Source: CAVQXR01 sp963717955 (GTDB lineage Bacteria > Actinomycetota > Thermoleophilia > Gaiellales > Gaiellaceae). From it: 64,000 bases of DNA. Below the pieces are notes generated by a model. That model made no database searches and was not told the DNA's origin. It was given only the letters and a program-made list of their open reading frames with translations. The stretch covers positions 1,178,001 to 1,242,000 of the forward strand of contig CAVQXR010000001.1 in assembly GCA_963717955.1 (NCBI GenBank). The letters are read 5' to 3'. The translations under genes were made by a program, and so were the position numbers. Shown in pieces: positions 26,314 to 34,164 of the stretch. Each line of letters opens with the position of its first letter. Within the stretch, counting starts at the first letter, position 1.

Positions 26314-26485
26314 TAGAAGGGAGACGCCTGCAATGGCCGATGACGCGAGGGGCTCGGGCACCGCGGATGACCCGTAGCGCCTGACCACGCAACCGGGGAA
26401 AGCCGAGGCAACCCGCCCGCAGGCTGGGGGGTCTGTGGAGGCCTGGGCTGGCATCATGCTCAGGGTGGGTGGCTAGGCTCGCCTG

Positions 26486-27628
26486 ATGAGCGATCGCATC
26501 CTTGTGCTCGGCGCGGGCTTTGCTGGACTCGAGTTTGCGACCGTGTTGTCGGAAGCGCTTGGAGATGACGCAGGCGTGACCTTGATCGAAGGCGGCGAGG
26601 CGTTCGTCTTCGGATACTCGAAGCTCGATGTGATGTTCGGGCATTCGGCGCCCGAAGACGTCCGCCTTCCATACTCTGACTTCGCCAAGCCCGGTATCCG
26701 CTTTCTCGCAGAGACGATCACTGCGATCGACCCACATGCGCGGCGGGTTACCACCGATGCCGGCGTCCATGACGCGGAGGTCCTGGTCGTAGCCCTCGGC
26801 GCCGACTACGACCTTGACGCCACACCTGGGCTCGGCGAGGCCGGGAACGAGTTCTACTCCATGGGCGGAGCCGAGCGGGTACGCGAGGCGCTTCCGACCT
26901 TCAGGCGCGGTCGCGCGATCGTGGGTGTGTGCGGCGCACCGTTCAAGTGCCCGCCTGCGCCGAGCGAGGCCGCACTTCTCCTGCACGACTACCTGTCTGA
27001 GCGAGGCATCCGGGACGCGTGCGAGGTCACCCTCGTGATGCCGTTCGCAACGCCGGTTCCACCGTCCCCCGACACCTCTGCCGCCCTCCTCGAAGCATTC
27101 GCCGAGCGCGGCATCGAGTTTGTCTCGGGCCGGCGCGTGGCTTCACTTGACAAGGCGCGCAGCGCTGCTGTGCTTGACGACGGCTCGGAGCTGCCGTATG
27201 ACCTCTTCCTCGGAGTGCCGAAGCATCGTGCGCCCGATGTCGTCCTCGAAAGCGGAATGGCCAAGGACGGATACATCCCCGTGGACTCGCACACGCTCGA
27301 GACTCGCTTCCCGGGTGTGTATGCCGTTGGTGACGTCGCGACCGTCGGTGTGCCCAAGGCGGGCGTGTTCTCTGAGGGCGCGGCGCGGGTTGTCGCGGCG
27401 TCGCTCATCGCACGACGTCAGGGAGGCGAGCGACCGGACGGGTTTGACGGGCGCGGTTCGTGCTACGTCGAGTTCGGTGCAGGCAAGGTCGGCCGCGTCG
27501 ACGTGGACTTTCTCTCCGGGCCGAAGCCAACTGGCACCTTCCAGAAGCCCTCTCTGGGGCTGGTCGCCGAGAAGCGGCACTTCGGTGCGAGCCGTCGGGC
27601 CCGCTGGTTTACAGGCCGAGAGCCCTAA
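26486..27628 (+). CDS. sulfide:quinone reductase-like FAD oxidoreductase
   Basis: A 380-residue flavoprotein of the NDH-2/SQR/FCSD class. The N-terminal FAD fold is RILVLGAGFAGLEFATVLSE. VGVCGAPFKCPPAPSEAALL is the cysteine-bearing stretch found in SQR-like and flavocytochrome c sulfide dehydrogenase-type proteins. The second FAD contact is GVYAVGDVATVGVPKAGVFSEGAA. A full set of three SQR cysteines is not evident, so the sulfide role is unproven; a general quinone reductase is the alternative. No membrane helix is seen. IS481 copy 1 is inserted with its 6-bp target overlapping the stop codon (TAA within CCTAAG), leaving the protein intact. Confidence 0.82.
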   Translation: MSDRILVLGAGFAGLEFATVLSEALGDDAGVTLIEGGEAFVFGYSKLDVMFGHSAPEDVRLPYSDFAKPGIRFLAETITAIDPHARRVTTDAGVHDAEVLVVALGADYDLDATPGLGEAGNEFYSMGGAERVREALPTFRRGRAIVGVCGAPFKCPPAPSEAALLLHDYLSERGIRDACEVTLVMPFATPVPPSPDTSAALLEAFAERGIEFVSGRRVASLDKARSAAVLDDGSELPYDLFLGVPKHRAPDVVLESGMAKDGYIPVDSHTLETRFPGVYAVGDVATVGVPKAGVFSEGAARVVAASLIARRQGGERPDGFDGRGSCYVEFGAGKVGRVDVDFLSGPKPTGTFQKPSLGLVAEKRHFGASRRARWFTGREP

Positions 27629-27629
27629 G

Positions 27630-28794
27630 CTGGACTGTCACCGAGTCGTCCCGACACTTGGGGCCCTCGTAGAGGCTTGAGAGGACGGCACCCGGGTTTT
27701 GTAAGCCGGGTGCCGTCCGTTTCTCGGCTCACCCTCGCCTTCGAGACCAATCGGAGGAAAGGAGTGAGCCGCATGTCTGAGGATGACGTCCTCTTCGGCT
27801 ACCGGTTGCAGTTGCTCGACTACGCCGCCCGCACGTCGGTCAGCGAGGCCTGCCGCACCTTCGGGGTGCATCGCTCGACCTTCTACCGCTGGAAGCGCCT
27901 GGTCGACCGACACGGCCTCGAGGTGCTGCGGCCCCGCGAGCGGCGCCGGCCGAAGATGCCCAACCAGCTGCCGGCGATGGTGGAGGAGCGGATCGTGGCC
28001 TTCGCGATCGCCCATCCCGGCCACGGTCCACGACGGATCGCCTCCGAGTTGGGGCGGGAGAAGTGGGGCGGGATCGTCGTCTCGGCAAACGGCGTCTGGC
28101 GCTGCCTGCGCCGACACGGCCTCAACACCCGCTCGAAGCGGCTCTCCCTCGTCGCGGGCTACCGGGCACCCTACGAACCACCGCGCGAGCCCGTCCCCGA
28201 GCCACACATCGAGGTCGACCATCCCGGCGAGCTGGTCGGCTTCGACTGCTTCTACGTCGGGCGGCTACGAGGCACCACGGGCGCCGTCTGGCAGCTGACC
28301 GCGATCGACTGCTACTCCTCGTTTGCCTGGGCGGAGCTCGTCGTGTGCCCCACTGGCAACCCGTCGGCTATCGCCACCTCCAAGCTCGCCCGCCGGGTGG
28401 CGCGAGACCTGAAGCGGGCGGCCTGGCGCCTCGAGCGCGTGCTCTGCGACAACGGCAACGAGTTTCGCAACGATCGCTTCAAGGGCACGATCGCCTCGCT
28501 CGGCTCGCGCATCACCTACATCCGCTCGGGTCGTCCGCAGACGAACGGCAACGTCGAGGCGCTGCAGCGGCTCATCCTCGAGGAGTGCTGGCGGCCGGCC
28601 TTCGCGCGCTACCTCTACCCCCACTGCACGGGCCTCAAGCGCGAGCTCGAGCACTACCTCGCCGAGTACAACTTCGACCGCGTCCACCACGGCCGCCTCA
28701 CCCGTGGACGCATCCCCGCGCACATCGTCTACGGTGCCCGCAAGATGGAGGCGAGATGAACCGTGAGTGTCGGCACATCTCGGAGTCGGTCCAG
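27630..28794 (+). mobile_element. IS481-family insertion sequence, copy 1
   Basis: 1165 bp with imperfect inverted ends of about 30 bp (CTGGACTGTCACCGAG left; CTGGACCGACTCCGAG as the inverted right end). It is flanked by the 6-bp duplication CCTAAG (27624-27629 and 28795-28800). It contains one transposase gene. An inverted repeat CACCCGG/CCGGGTG with flanking GGACGGCA lies near the left end and may stop read-in transcription. It matches copy 2 (46536-47700) throughout as far as I can compare. Confidence 0.93.
27773..28759 (+). CDS. IS481-family transposase (copy 1)
   Basis: 328 residues. An N-terminal helix-turn-helix (SVSEACRTFGVHRSTFYRWK, 22-41) is followed by a linker and an rve integrase core. 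The catalytic triad is Asp158 (VGFDCFYVG), Asp226 (LCDNGNEF) and Glu262 (NVEALQRL), giving the classic DD(35)E spacing. The ATG follows a strong GGAGGAAAGGAG; a GTG nine bases upstream is in the same frame. It is complete and intact, so the IS is probably active. It is identical to the transposase of copy 2. Confidence 0.95.
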   Translation: MSEDDVLFGYRLQLLDYAARTSVSEACRTFGVHRSTFYRWKRLVDRHGLEVLRPRERRRPKMPNQLPAMVEERIVAFAIAHPGHGPRRIASELGREKWGGIVVSANGVWRCLRRHGLNTRSKRLSLVAGYRAPYEPPREPVPEPHIEVDHPGELVGFDCFYVGRLRGTTGAVWQLTAIDCYSSFAWAELVVCPTGNPSAIATSKLARRVARDLKRAAWRLERVLCDNGNEFRNDRFKGTIASLGSRITYIRSGRPQTNGNVEALQRLILEECWRPAFARYLYPHCTGLKRELEHYLAEYNFDRVHHGRLTRGRIPAHIVYGARKMEAR

Positions 28795-28800
28795 CCTAAG

Positions 28801-29318
28801 CGAGAGCTGCGTTCGCACACGCACAAGGGCAGGCTCGGCCGTGTGTCGCCTCCTCGCGGCGGTGGCGGGCGGCCTCGCCGCGGCGGGCGCCAACGAGCCG
28901 CCGGGTCGCCACCGTCGCCAGCCACGCGCGCGGGTCGCGCGGCGGGTGCTCGGGCCACACCCGCAACGCCTCCAGCAGCGCCTCCTGCAGCGTGTCCTCA
29001 GGCATCGAAGTCCTCGCCCCGCCGGACCAGGCCCGCCAGGTCGCTGGATTCGGGTGCGGGCCGTCGGTGGTGACGGGGCCGGCGTCCGGGCCGGCGTAGC
29101 GCACCCAGGTGCGCGCCGGCGTGAGTGCCTGCGCGCCGACGTACCCGCCGTTCTCCTCGAGCAGCTCGCTGACGTGATTCTGGAAGGCCATATGCGCCTC
29201 CACGTCCTCGGGCGCCCACTGGTCGATCGTCCTCGGGCGCCCACTGGTCGATCGGGGGCACGGGACGGTGCGGCTCCGGGCCGCCGCGGTAGTGCTTGAG
29301 CAGCAGGTACTCCGGCAT
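28801..29318 (-). pseudogene. YCII-domain gene run into a sigma-factor remnant
   Basis: From an ATG with an AGGAG site the frame gives MPEYLLLKHYRGGPEPHRPV, the start of a YCII (DGPF) protein. A 25-bp tandem duplication at 29204-29253 shifts the frame. In the new frame the protein goes on as AFQNHVSELLEENGGYVGAQ and WVRYAGPDAGPVTTDGP. The YCII C-terminus is then missing, and the same frame passes into an ECF sigma-factor piece (PEDTLQEALLEALRVWPEHP, DPRAWLATVATRRLVGARRG) that is cut off where IS copy 1 begins. YCII genes commonly sit beside SigJ-like sigma genes, so this is a deleted remainder of such a pair. Confidence 0.75.
29204..29253. repeat. 25-bp tandem duplication
   Basis: Two adjacent perfect copies of a 25-bp unit containing GGGCGCCCACTGGTCGATC (29204-29228 and 29229-29253). 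It lies inside the YCII reading frame. Since 25 is not a multiple of three, it is the frameshifting mutation of that gene. Confidence 0.9.
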
Positions 29319-29909
29319 CGGGGGCTCCTGGTGTCGTGGGCCGCGCCTGTCGAGGCCCTTCACCTGTGAGCGGAGCCGGTCAGAGCTTCTCGACATGGAA
29401 CCACTCATTCAGCTCCCAGATCGTCGCGTAGCGGGAACCCCTTGCAGGCGTTGTGCCTGAAGATCGTCCCTCTCCACGGCCGCTCGCTGTCGCATGTCCC
29501 GTAAGACCCGCCCGAATGAACTGCCCGGTCAGGGCGACAACCGGAACACCGCAGGACGCCCGCATCAGCGGTCGGGCGAGTGCGTCGCCGGTCGGCTCCA
29601 CGCTTCGCCTTGGACGATCAACAGGCGCGCCCAGCTCGCGCGCTACCGCTTCCGCGCCGATTGCGAGCGCCTCGCGGGACGGGCACGGCCGCGAGACGCT
29701 CGCTGGTCGTCCGCAGCCCGGCCTCGTGGACGTCATCGCAGACGACCGCAACCAGGCGAAGGAGAAGCGCGGCCGCGATGCCCGCGGCGTCGCCAGTTGC
29801 ATGGAAGCAGAACCCACTGTCTGATCCCGGAGCGCCGCCGGAAGGAACCTGGCACCGCGGCTCGTGACGCATCAGCTCGGCGACCCAAGGGCACCATACG
29901 ATTGCGACC
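29319..29909. other. 590 bp without a supportable gene
   Basis: Several overlapping open frames on both strands, none with convincing coding character or start signals. A minus-strand frame ending at 29380 has a short plausible piece (EALAIGAEAVARELGAPVDR) but no family match I can name. It probably contains decayed DNA. Confidence 0.4.
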
Positions 29910-30311
29910 GTGCCGTTCACGCTCAGGAACCTCAAGGAGGACCTGGAGGACGTCGGATCCAGGTTCGATGGCGCGCCGGACCTTGAATTCCGCTTGGCGA
30001 CCGAGGCGCTCGAGCTCGCGCAATGCGGCCTGAGCTACCAGCGCGTCCCGCCCGGCTATCGCTTTCCGTACGGCCACACGCACAAGAAGCAGGAGGAGGT
30101 GTACGTGGTCCTGCGCGGGAGCGGGCGGATGAAGCTCGACGACGAGATCGTCGAGCTCAAGGAGTGGGACGCGGTGCGCGTCCCGCCCGGTACCTGGCGA
30201 GGCTACGAGGCCGGGCCCGGGGGACTCGAGATCATCGTCATCGGCGCGCCCAATCTCGGCGACGCTCCGCGCGAAGATGTCGAGGGCCAGCGCGACTGGT
30301 GGGCTGACTAG
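29910..30311 (+). CDS. cupin-domain protein
   Basis: A 133-residue single cupin unrelated in detail to the duplicated E2/E3 cupins. After an N-terminal extension (FTLRNLKEDLEDVGSRFDGA) come motif 1 (PYGHTHKKQEEVYVVLRGSG, His-His-Glu) and motif 2 (VELKEWDAVRVPPGTWRGYE), which lacks the terminal His. The acidic start and the GGLEIIVIGAPNLGDAPRED tail are typical of small stand-alone cupins. It starts at GTG. No linked genes suggest a substrate. Confidence 0.78.
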   Translation: MPFTLRNLKEDLEDVGSRFDGAPDLEFRLATEALELAQCGLSYQRVPPGYRFPYGHTHKKQEEVYVVLRGSGRMKLDDEIVELKEWDAVRVPPGTWRGYEAGPGGLEIIVIGAPNLGDAPREDVEGQRDWWAD

Positions 30312-30521
30312 CGCCGGTAGGCGGACTTCGGCGTCGGACGAGAAGGAGCATCGTTCGGTAGCGATGCTCCGCCGCACGGAATGCAGCGGTCGCGGCCGCC
30401 GCCGTCTCGCCGTGGCCCCCAAGCGATTGCGAAACTGGGGGCCGCGAGGGGAACGCGGCGCGGCTGGTCAGAGCGCCCGTGCTCTGCCTGTGCAACCGCC
30501 GAACAGAAGGGGCCGGCGGTG

Positions 30522-30955
30522 TCACTCCGACTCATCACGGGCGCGCCGGTAGCGCTCGTAGATCACGCGCGAGCCGAACGTCCTGGTCTCGATCAGCTCC
30601 AGCGCGATGTCGTCGGTGACCGGCGGGAAGAACGGCGTGCCGCCACCGACGATGACCGGGTTGCGGAACATACGCAGCTCGTCGACAAGGCCGAGCTCGA
30701 TCGCCTGCGCGGCCAAGCCGGCGCCGCCGATCGCGACGTGGTTGTCAGTCGCGTCGAGCGCCGCGGCGACCTCCTCGGCCAATGACGCCTCGGCGAGCCG
30801 GGCGTTGCCCACTTCGTGGCCGGCCGCGACGATCTCCCGTACGCGGTCCGGATAGCGCTCGGCGACCCGTCCTGGGACAAAGAAGGTCGCGGGGACGGCG
30901 TTCCGCTCGAGCAGGCTCAGGATCAGTGGGATCGCGACCTCTGCTTTGTCTGCAG
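30522..30955 (-). pseudogene. chimera of deacetylase and DHFR-family remnants
   Basis: One open frame joins two unrelated pieces. The first part (DKAEVAIPLILSLLERNAVP, ATFFVPGRVAERYPDRVREI, VAAGHEVGN) is a slice of a NodB-type polysaccharide deacetylase. It then passes directly into the C-terminal half of a RibD_C/DHFR-like reductase: AIGGAGLAAQAIELGLVDEL, PVIVGGGTPFFPPVTDD, SRVIYERYRRA. Neither has its active N-terminal part, and the deacetylase His motif and the reductase cofactor loop are lost. It is a deletion fusion with no expected activity, although the frame is intact. It lies beside the integrase fragment at 31040. Confidence 0.75.
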
Positions 30956-31039
30956 GTGATGCTGACACGGGCCGTCCGCCTGGCGGCTCATCACCCACAA
31001 CCCCGTCCCCGACTGCGACCGCCCCCGTGTCGAACAGTC

Positions 31040-31191
31040 GGTACATCCAACACAAAGCCGGCCACTCCCAAGGCCAAATCACCGAACGCTACATCCACGC
31101 CGCCCAACTCCACTTCCCCGGCGCCGCCGCCAAGGCAGAGGAGCGGATGTTCGGATCCACCGTGCAGCTCTCAGTGCAAGAGAAGACGTGA
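31040..31191 (+). pseudogene. integrase C-terminal fragment
   Basis: About 50 codons of a tyrosine recombinase end: RYIQHKAGHSQGQITERYIH, with the nucleophile Tyr, then AAQLHFPGAAAKAEERMFGS and a TGA. The rest of the gene is gone. It closely resembles the end of the integrase remnant at 20476-20975. It is followed 42 bp later by a tmRNA 3' fragment. Confidence 0.8.
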
Positions 31192-31232
31192 CTCAGGTAG
31201 CCGGACGCCAGCCGCGCCTTCCCGGATTGCTC

Positions 31233-31273
31233 GCATCGCAACTGGACGCGGGTTCGACCCCGCCGCCTCCACC
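31233..31273 (+). repeat. tmRNA (ssrA) 3'-end fragment, likely old attachment site
   Basis: ACTGGACGCGGGTTCGACCC followed by CGCCGCCTCCACC matches the T-arm and acceptor end of tmRNA. No tmRNA body precedes it. A 3' fragment of this kind beside an integrase end is what an ssrA-targeting element leaves behind. The flanking 200 bp hold no gene. Confidence 0.6.
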
Positions 31274-31471
31274 CCAGCAATTCGGGGCCCTCGCAGGCCT
31301 CGAACTGTTCTGTATCCAGTCTTGACGAACGCTTGCGCGTGCCGGCTCTCGGCTGCAGCGCATGACTACTCGCGGTGCTCCGATGTCGGCCCGGTCGACG
31401 CCGCACGAGCGACACGCCGCTCTCTTGCCGGTAGATCAGCCCGTCGCCCTGCCGGTATCCTGACGACCCGT

Positions 31472-31948
31472 TCAGACCAGCCCATCCCCATCAGGCTGCA
31501 GGACGACGACTGCGGTCTCGCCGGGCCGCAGGGCGGCGAATCCGTCAAGTCCCTTGTCGATCTCACGCCACTGAGCCCACAATCGGTCGCGCTCCTCGCC
31601 CAGAGCGGCCCGGGCGCGCACATGCCCCTGCCCGTCGCGGGTCACGACGCTTGCTTCGGGATTCGCCTGCAGATTCAGCCACCAGGCCGGCTCGGCCTCG
31701 CCCCAGCCGTTCATCGCCAGCGTGACGAGATTGGGTCCGTCCCTGAAGTAGCCCACCATCACCGACCTTGGTTGACCGGACCGCCGCCCGGTCGTGGTGA
31801 GCCGCAGCGCGCCCCAGCCACCAGGTTTCGGTCGCCACAGCCCGAGCCTGCCCCCGGTCACCCGGTAGATGCCGCGATGGACCTTCCACGCCGATCGGAT
31901 AAACCAGCGAGGCTGCAACCGTGGAGGCTTCTCAACCCGGACCGACAC
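31472..31948 (-). CDS. deazaflavin (F420)-dependent nitroreductase-family protein
   Basis: A 158-residue split-barrel protein of the DDN/nitroreductase family, whose mycobacterial members use F420H2 to reduce quinones or nitro compounds. VHRGIYRVTGGRLGLWRPKP, LRLTTTGRRSGQPRSVMVGY, NLVTLAMNGWGEAEPAWWLN and LQANPEASVV are the family signature. The GTG before SVRVEKPPRLQ is preferred, with GAAGGGAAG upstream; the frame also extends to an ATG at 32131 through implausible codons. It stands alone. It implies F420 production elsewhere in the genome, as is usual in actinobacteria. Confidence 0.83.
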   Translation of the reverse strand: MSVRVEKPPRLQPRWFIRSAWKVHRGIYRVTGGRLGLWRPKPGGWGALRLTTTGRRSGQPRSVMVGYFRDGPNLVTLAMNGWGEAEPAWWLNLQANPEASVVTRDGQGHVRARAALGEERDRLWAQWREIDKGLDGFAALRPGETAVVVLQPDGDGLV

Positions 31949-32189
31949 AGCTTCCCTTCGACCTCGATGAAACGAGGCTAGCCCTTGTGCGCGAGCGACA
32001 AGTCCGACGTCGCGAGCGGCGCACCGCATAGGCATGGCGTCACGATCATCGACCGACGATAGCCCTCCAGCCTGCGCGAGCGCGCGGGAATGTCGCTGGA
32101 CCGCCATGTCGCCATCCGCGGCATTGTTCACGCCCGGGTCGAGCGGATCCTGCGGTGGACCCGCAGCAGCCTGTCAGTGGCTGCCGTCT

Positions 32190-32570
32190 CTACGCTTGCT
32201 CGCTCGCGGCGATGTTCTTCATCACCACGTCCATCGTTTTGGCCAGATCGGCTGCCGGGCTGAACTCGACGATCTCGGTTCCGGCGTACATCAGCGGCAG
32301 GTGCCCCGGCGGCACGTAGTACGCGTCACCCGCTTCGTAGGTCTCCTCCCGGTCGGCAAAGCGGAACGTGTACTTGCCCTTGACCACGTAGCCCCAGTGG
32401 GGACACTGGCAGCGATCATCAGGCAGCCCTTTGAAGAACGGCGCGGGATCCATGTCCGCCAGGAAGGATGTGAAACCCGTCGTGTAGCCGTCGAGATCCT
32501 CCGAGCGATCCTCGAGAATCCCCTCCATCACCTCGACCTGCGAGGCGGTCGCCTTCGAAACCTTCGGCAC
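32190..32570 (-). CDS. cupin-domain protein
   Basis: A 126-residue protein starting at a GTG before PKVSKATASQVEVMEGILED. The cupin core CPHWGYVVKGKYTFRFADRE, then ETYEAGDAYYVPPGHLPLMY, contains the His residues HW and GHLP. An upstream ATG at 32708 in the same frame is possible, but the extra residues look non-coding. A 48-bp piece of this gene (32271-32318) is found inverted at 44618-44665, which documents recombination inside the island. The substrate is unknown. Confidence 0.75.
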   Translation of the reverse strand: MPKVSKATASQVEVMEGILEDRSEDLDGYTTGFTSFLADMDPAPFFKGLPDDRCQCPHWGYVVKGKYTFRFADREETYEAGDAYYVPPGHLPLMYAGTEIVEFSPAADLAKTMDVVMKNIAASEQA

Positions 32571-32693
32571 GTCCAGCCACCCCCTAACGTCGCCTGCCCA
32601 GCAGCCCTTTGGTGGCGGGATCATCGGCGCCAACATCAACGTTGTCAAGCATCGATCAGGTGGCTCCTGACGCGCAGATAGACCACCGCACCG

Positions 32694-32723
32694 TGGGCCA
32701 GTGTTCACGAATGTCGCCCGAGG
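32694..32723 (+). repeat. 30-bp dispersed repeat, copy 2 (left of arr)
   Basis: TGGGCCAGTGTTCACG then AATGTCGCCCGAGG. Direct repeat of 33287-33316, which lies on the other side of arr; also related to 22346-22375. Confidence 0.7.
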
Positions 32724-32752
32724 CTCTGACGGTCGACCACGCGGCGACTTAG

Positions 32753-33187
32753 CTAGTCCTCGATCTGCGCCGTTTCGTTCCGCTGCAATGCATCGAGTGC
32801 GGCTCGCATGGCCTCGAGCTTCTCGAGCGAATGGCCGACCCAGTCGACGAGCTCGCCAACAACGCGCAGCGGTTCGCGGCTACGGAAGGACTGCGTTGGA
32901 TTACCTGGGAACTTCTTGTCGGTCAAGTTCGGGTCGTCCTCGAACTCCCCGGTTGGCTCGACGATGTAGATGCGCCCGCGGCCCTCACCGCTGGCGAGCT
33001 CGGCGCCCCAGACCGCGGCGTCGAGAGTTCCGGTGAAGTAGACGTAGTTCATCACTCGGCCGGCCTCAAAGTTCGACTCGCGCCCCGAGACCAGCAGATC
33101 GCCCACCGCGCGGTCTGCCTTCGTACCGTGCAGGTACACGCCCGCCTCGTACACCTCGAAAGGCACCGCCTCACGCAAGGCGCTCAT
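32753..33187 (-). CDS. arr: rifampin ADP-ribosyltransferase
   Basis: A 144-residue Arr enzyme, which inactivates rifamycins by transferring ADP-ribose from NAD to the drug. The signature is complete: VYLHGTKADRAVGDLLVSGR (His20), NYVYFTGTLDAAVWGAELAS, GEGRGRIYIVEPTGEFEDDP with LTDKKFPGNPT (catalytic Asp region), and VVGELVDWVGHS. Length equals that of chromosomal mycobacterial and integron-borne Arr proteins. It is flanked by direct 30-bp repeats about 560 bp apart (32694 and 33287), which suggests it moved or could be lost as a unit. No integron attC site is evident. Confidence 0.92.
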   Translation of the reverse strand: MSALREAVPFEVYEAGVYLHGTKADRAVGDLLVSGRESNFEAGRVMNYVYFTGTLDAAVWGAELASGEGRGRIYIVEPTGEFEDDPNLTDKKFPGNPTQSFRSREPLRVVGELVDWVGHSLEKLEAMRAALDALQRNETAQIED

Positions 33188-33286
33188 GCGACGATGCTAG
33201 CGTCACGCAACAGCGGCGATGCGCGGTAGCGGAACCGACGCTGCCTCCGACGCAGGTACGACCACCTCAGCAGTAGCTCCGTGGCT

Positions 33287-33316
33287 TGGGCCAGCGTTCG
33301 GGAATGTCGCCCGAGG
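33287..33316 (+). repeat. 30-bp dispersed repeat, copy 3 (right of arr)
   Basis: TGGGCCAGCGTTCGGG then AATGTCGCCCGAGG, nearly identical to the copy at 32694-32723 in the same orientation. Confidence 0.7.
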
Positions 33317-33366
33317 GCCGTGGTCAGTTGACGCTAGCCCTACCCTAAGCACCGGAGCGGGTCAGT

Positions 33367-33867
33367 CTACGCATCGACCGTCTCCCCGCTGAGGGCCGCC
33401 TCGATCGTCGCGACATCGATCTTCCTCATGGTCATCATCGCCTCGAAGGCGCGCTTGGCCGCTGCCTTGTCAGGGCTGGTGGTGGCGTCGAGCAGGATGC
33501 GCGGCGTGATCTGCCACGAGAAGCCCCACCTGTCCTTGCACCAGCCGCAGGCGCTCTCCTCGCCGCCGTTGTCGATGATCGCGTTCCAATAGCAGTCAGT
33601 CTCGGCCTGATCCGCCGTCACCACCATGAAGCTGACCGCTTCGTTTGCCGTGAAGTTGGGGCCGCCATTGAGGCCGACGAACTTCTGGCCGAGCACGCTG
33701 AACTCGACCGTCAGTTCGTTGCCTTCCTCGCCGCCGGGGAAGTCCGACGGCGCCTTGTGGGCGGCGCCGACCTGACTGTCGGGAAAGACGGACGCGTAAA
33801 ACTCCGCCGCCTTGCGGGCCTCGCCGTGGTCGAACCACAGGCACGTGATGATCGGACCGTCAGCCAT
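33367..33867 (-). CDS. VOC-family protein (PhnB-like)
   Basis: A 166-residue glyoxalase/VOC-fold protein of the PhnB/3-demethylubiquinone-methyltransferase-like group. It runs ITCLWFDHGEARKAAEFYAS, VFPDSQVG, ELTVEFSVLGQKFVGLNGGP, AVSFMVVTADQAETDCYWNA, CGWCKDRWGFSWQITPRIL and AFEAMMTMRKIDVATIEAAL. The ATG has GGAGAGGA upstream. The family binds small molecules and is sometimes metal-dependent; members are frequent in soil actinobacteria with unknown substrates. The first 36 codons and upstream DNA are duplicated at 44732-44838, where the gene is cut off. Confidence 0.83.
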   Translation of the reverse strand: MADGPIITCLWFDHGEARKAAEFYASVFPDSQVGAAHKAPSDFPGGEEGNELTVEFSVLGQKFVGLNGGPNFTANEAVSFMVVTADQAETDCYWNAIIDNGGEESACGWCKDRWGFSWQITPRILLDATTSPDKAAAKRAFEAMMTMRKIDVATIEAALSGETVDA

Positions 33868-34164
33868 TCGTTCCTCTCCATTTGTTCGGTGTCGAATGAA
33901 GATGTATACCCGCCCGGCGCCGGTTACATGCATCGCCGTTCACGGGCCGCCTGCTTGTCGTGCTGGGTGACGCCCGACTGCCCCAGCGTGCTCTCACCTG
34001 GCGTCATGAACCCACAAGCCGCTGACACCCGCGAGCGAAACGGGCAAAAGTTGGGCAAAGATCGACCAGCAACCCTGCCGACCTAGCCAGTAGAAAGGCC
34101 CTGTTTCCAGGGCCTTTCGAGGTAGCGGGGGCAGGATTTGAACCTGCGACCTCCGGGTTATGAG
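33761..34164. repeat. 404-bp duplication, copy 1 (VOC start plus att module)
   Basis: Matches 44732-45135 with only about two base differences (CTTTCGAGG versus CTTTTAAGG beside the core). It covers the first 36 codons and promoter region of the VOC gene, the left arm repeat, the terminator and the tRNA 3'-half core. It forms the right end of E2; its twin is the right end of E3. Confidence 0.93.

Larger units (their letters stand above)
25526..34121. mobile_element. island segment E2 (between att copies 2 and 3)
   Basis: 8.6 kb. The left end has the arm repeats and a cupin module (25824-26313) nearly identical to that of E3. The right end has the VOC-gene tail and att module (33761-34164) repeated at the right end of E3. 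The middle is unrelated to E3. It carries an integrase fragment and a tmRNA 3' fragment of an older insertion. Confidence 0.65.

Noticed and set aside
29380..29817. Minus-strand 145-codon ORF as a gene
   Set aside because: Its composition resembles a shadow frame, there is no ribosome site, and no motif could be recognised.
32694..33316. Integron gene cassette carrying arr
   Set aside because: The flanking 30-bp sequences are direct, not the imperfect inverted structure of attC, and no intI-type integrase is nearby.
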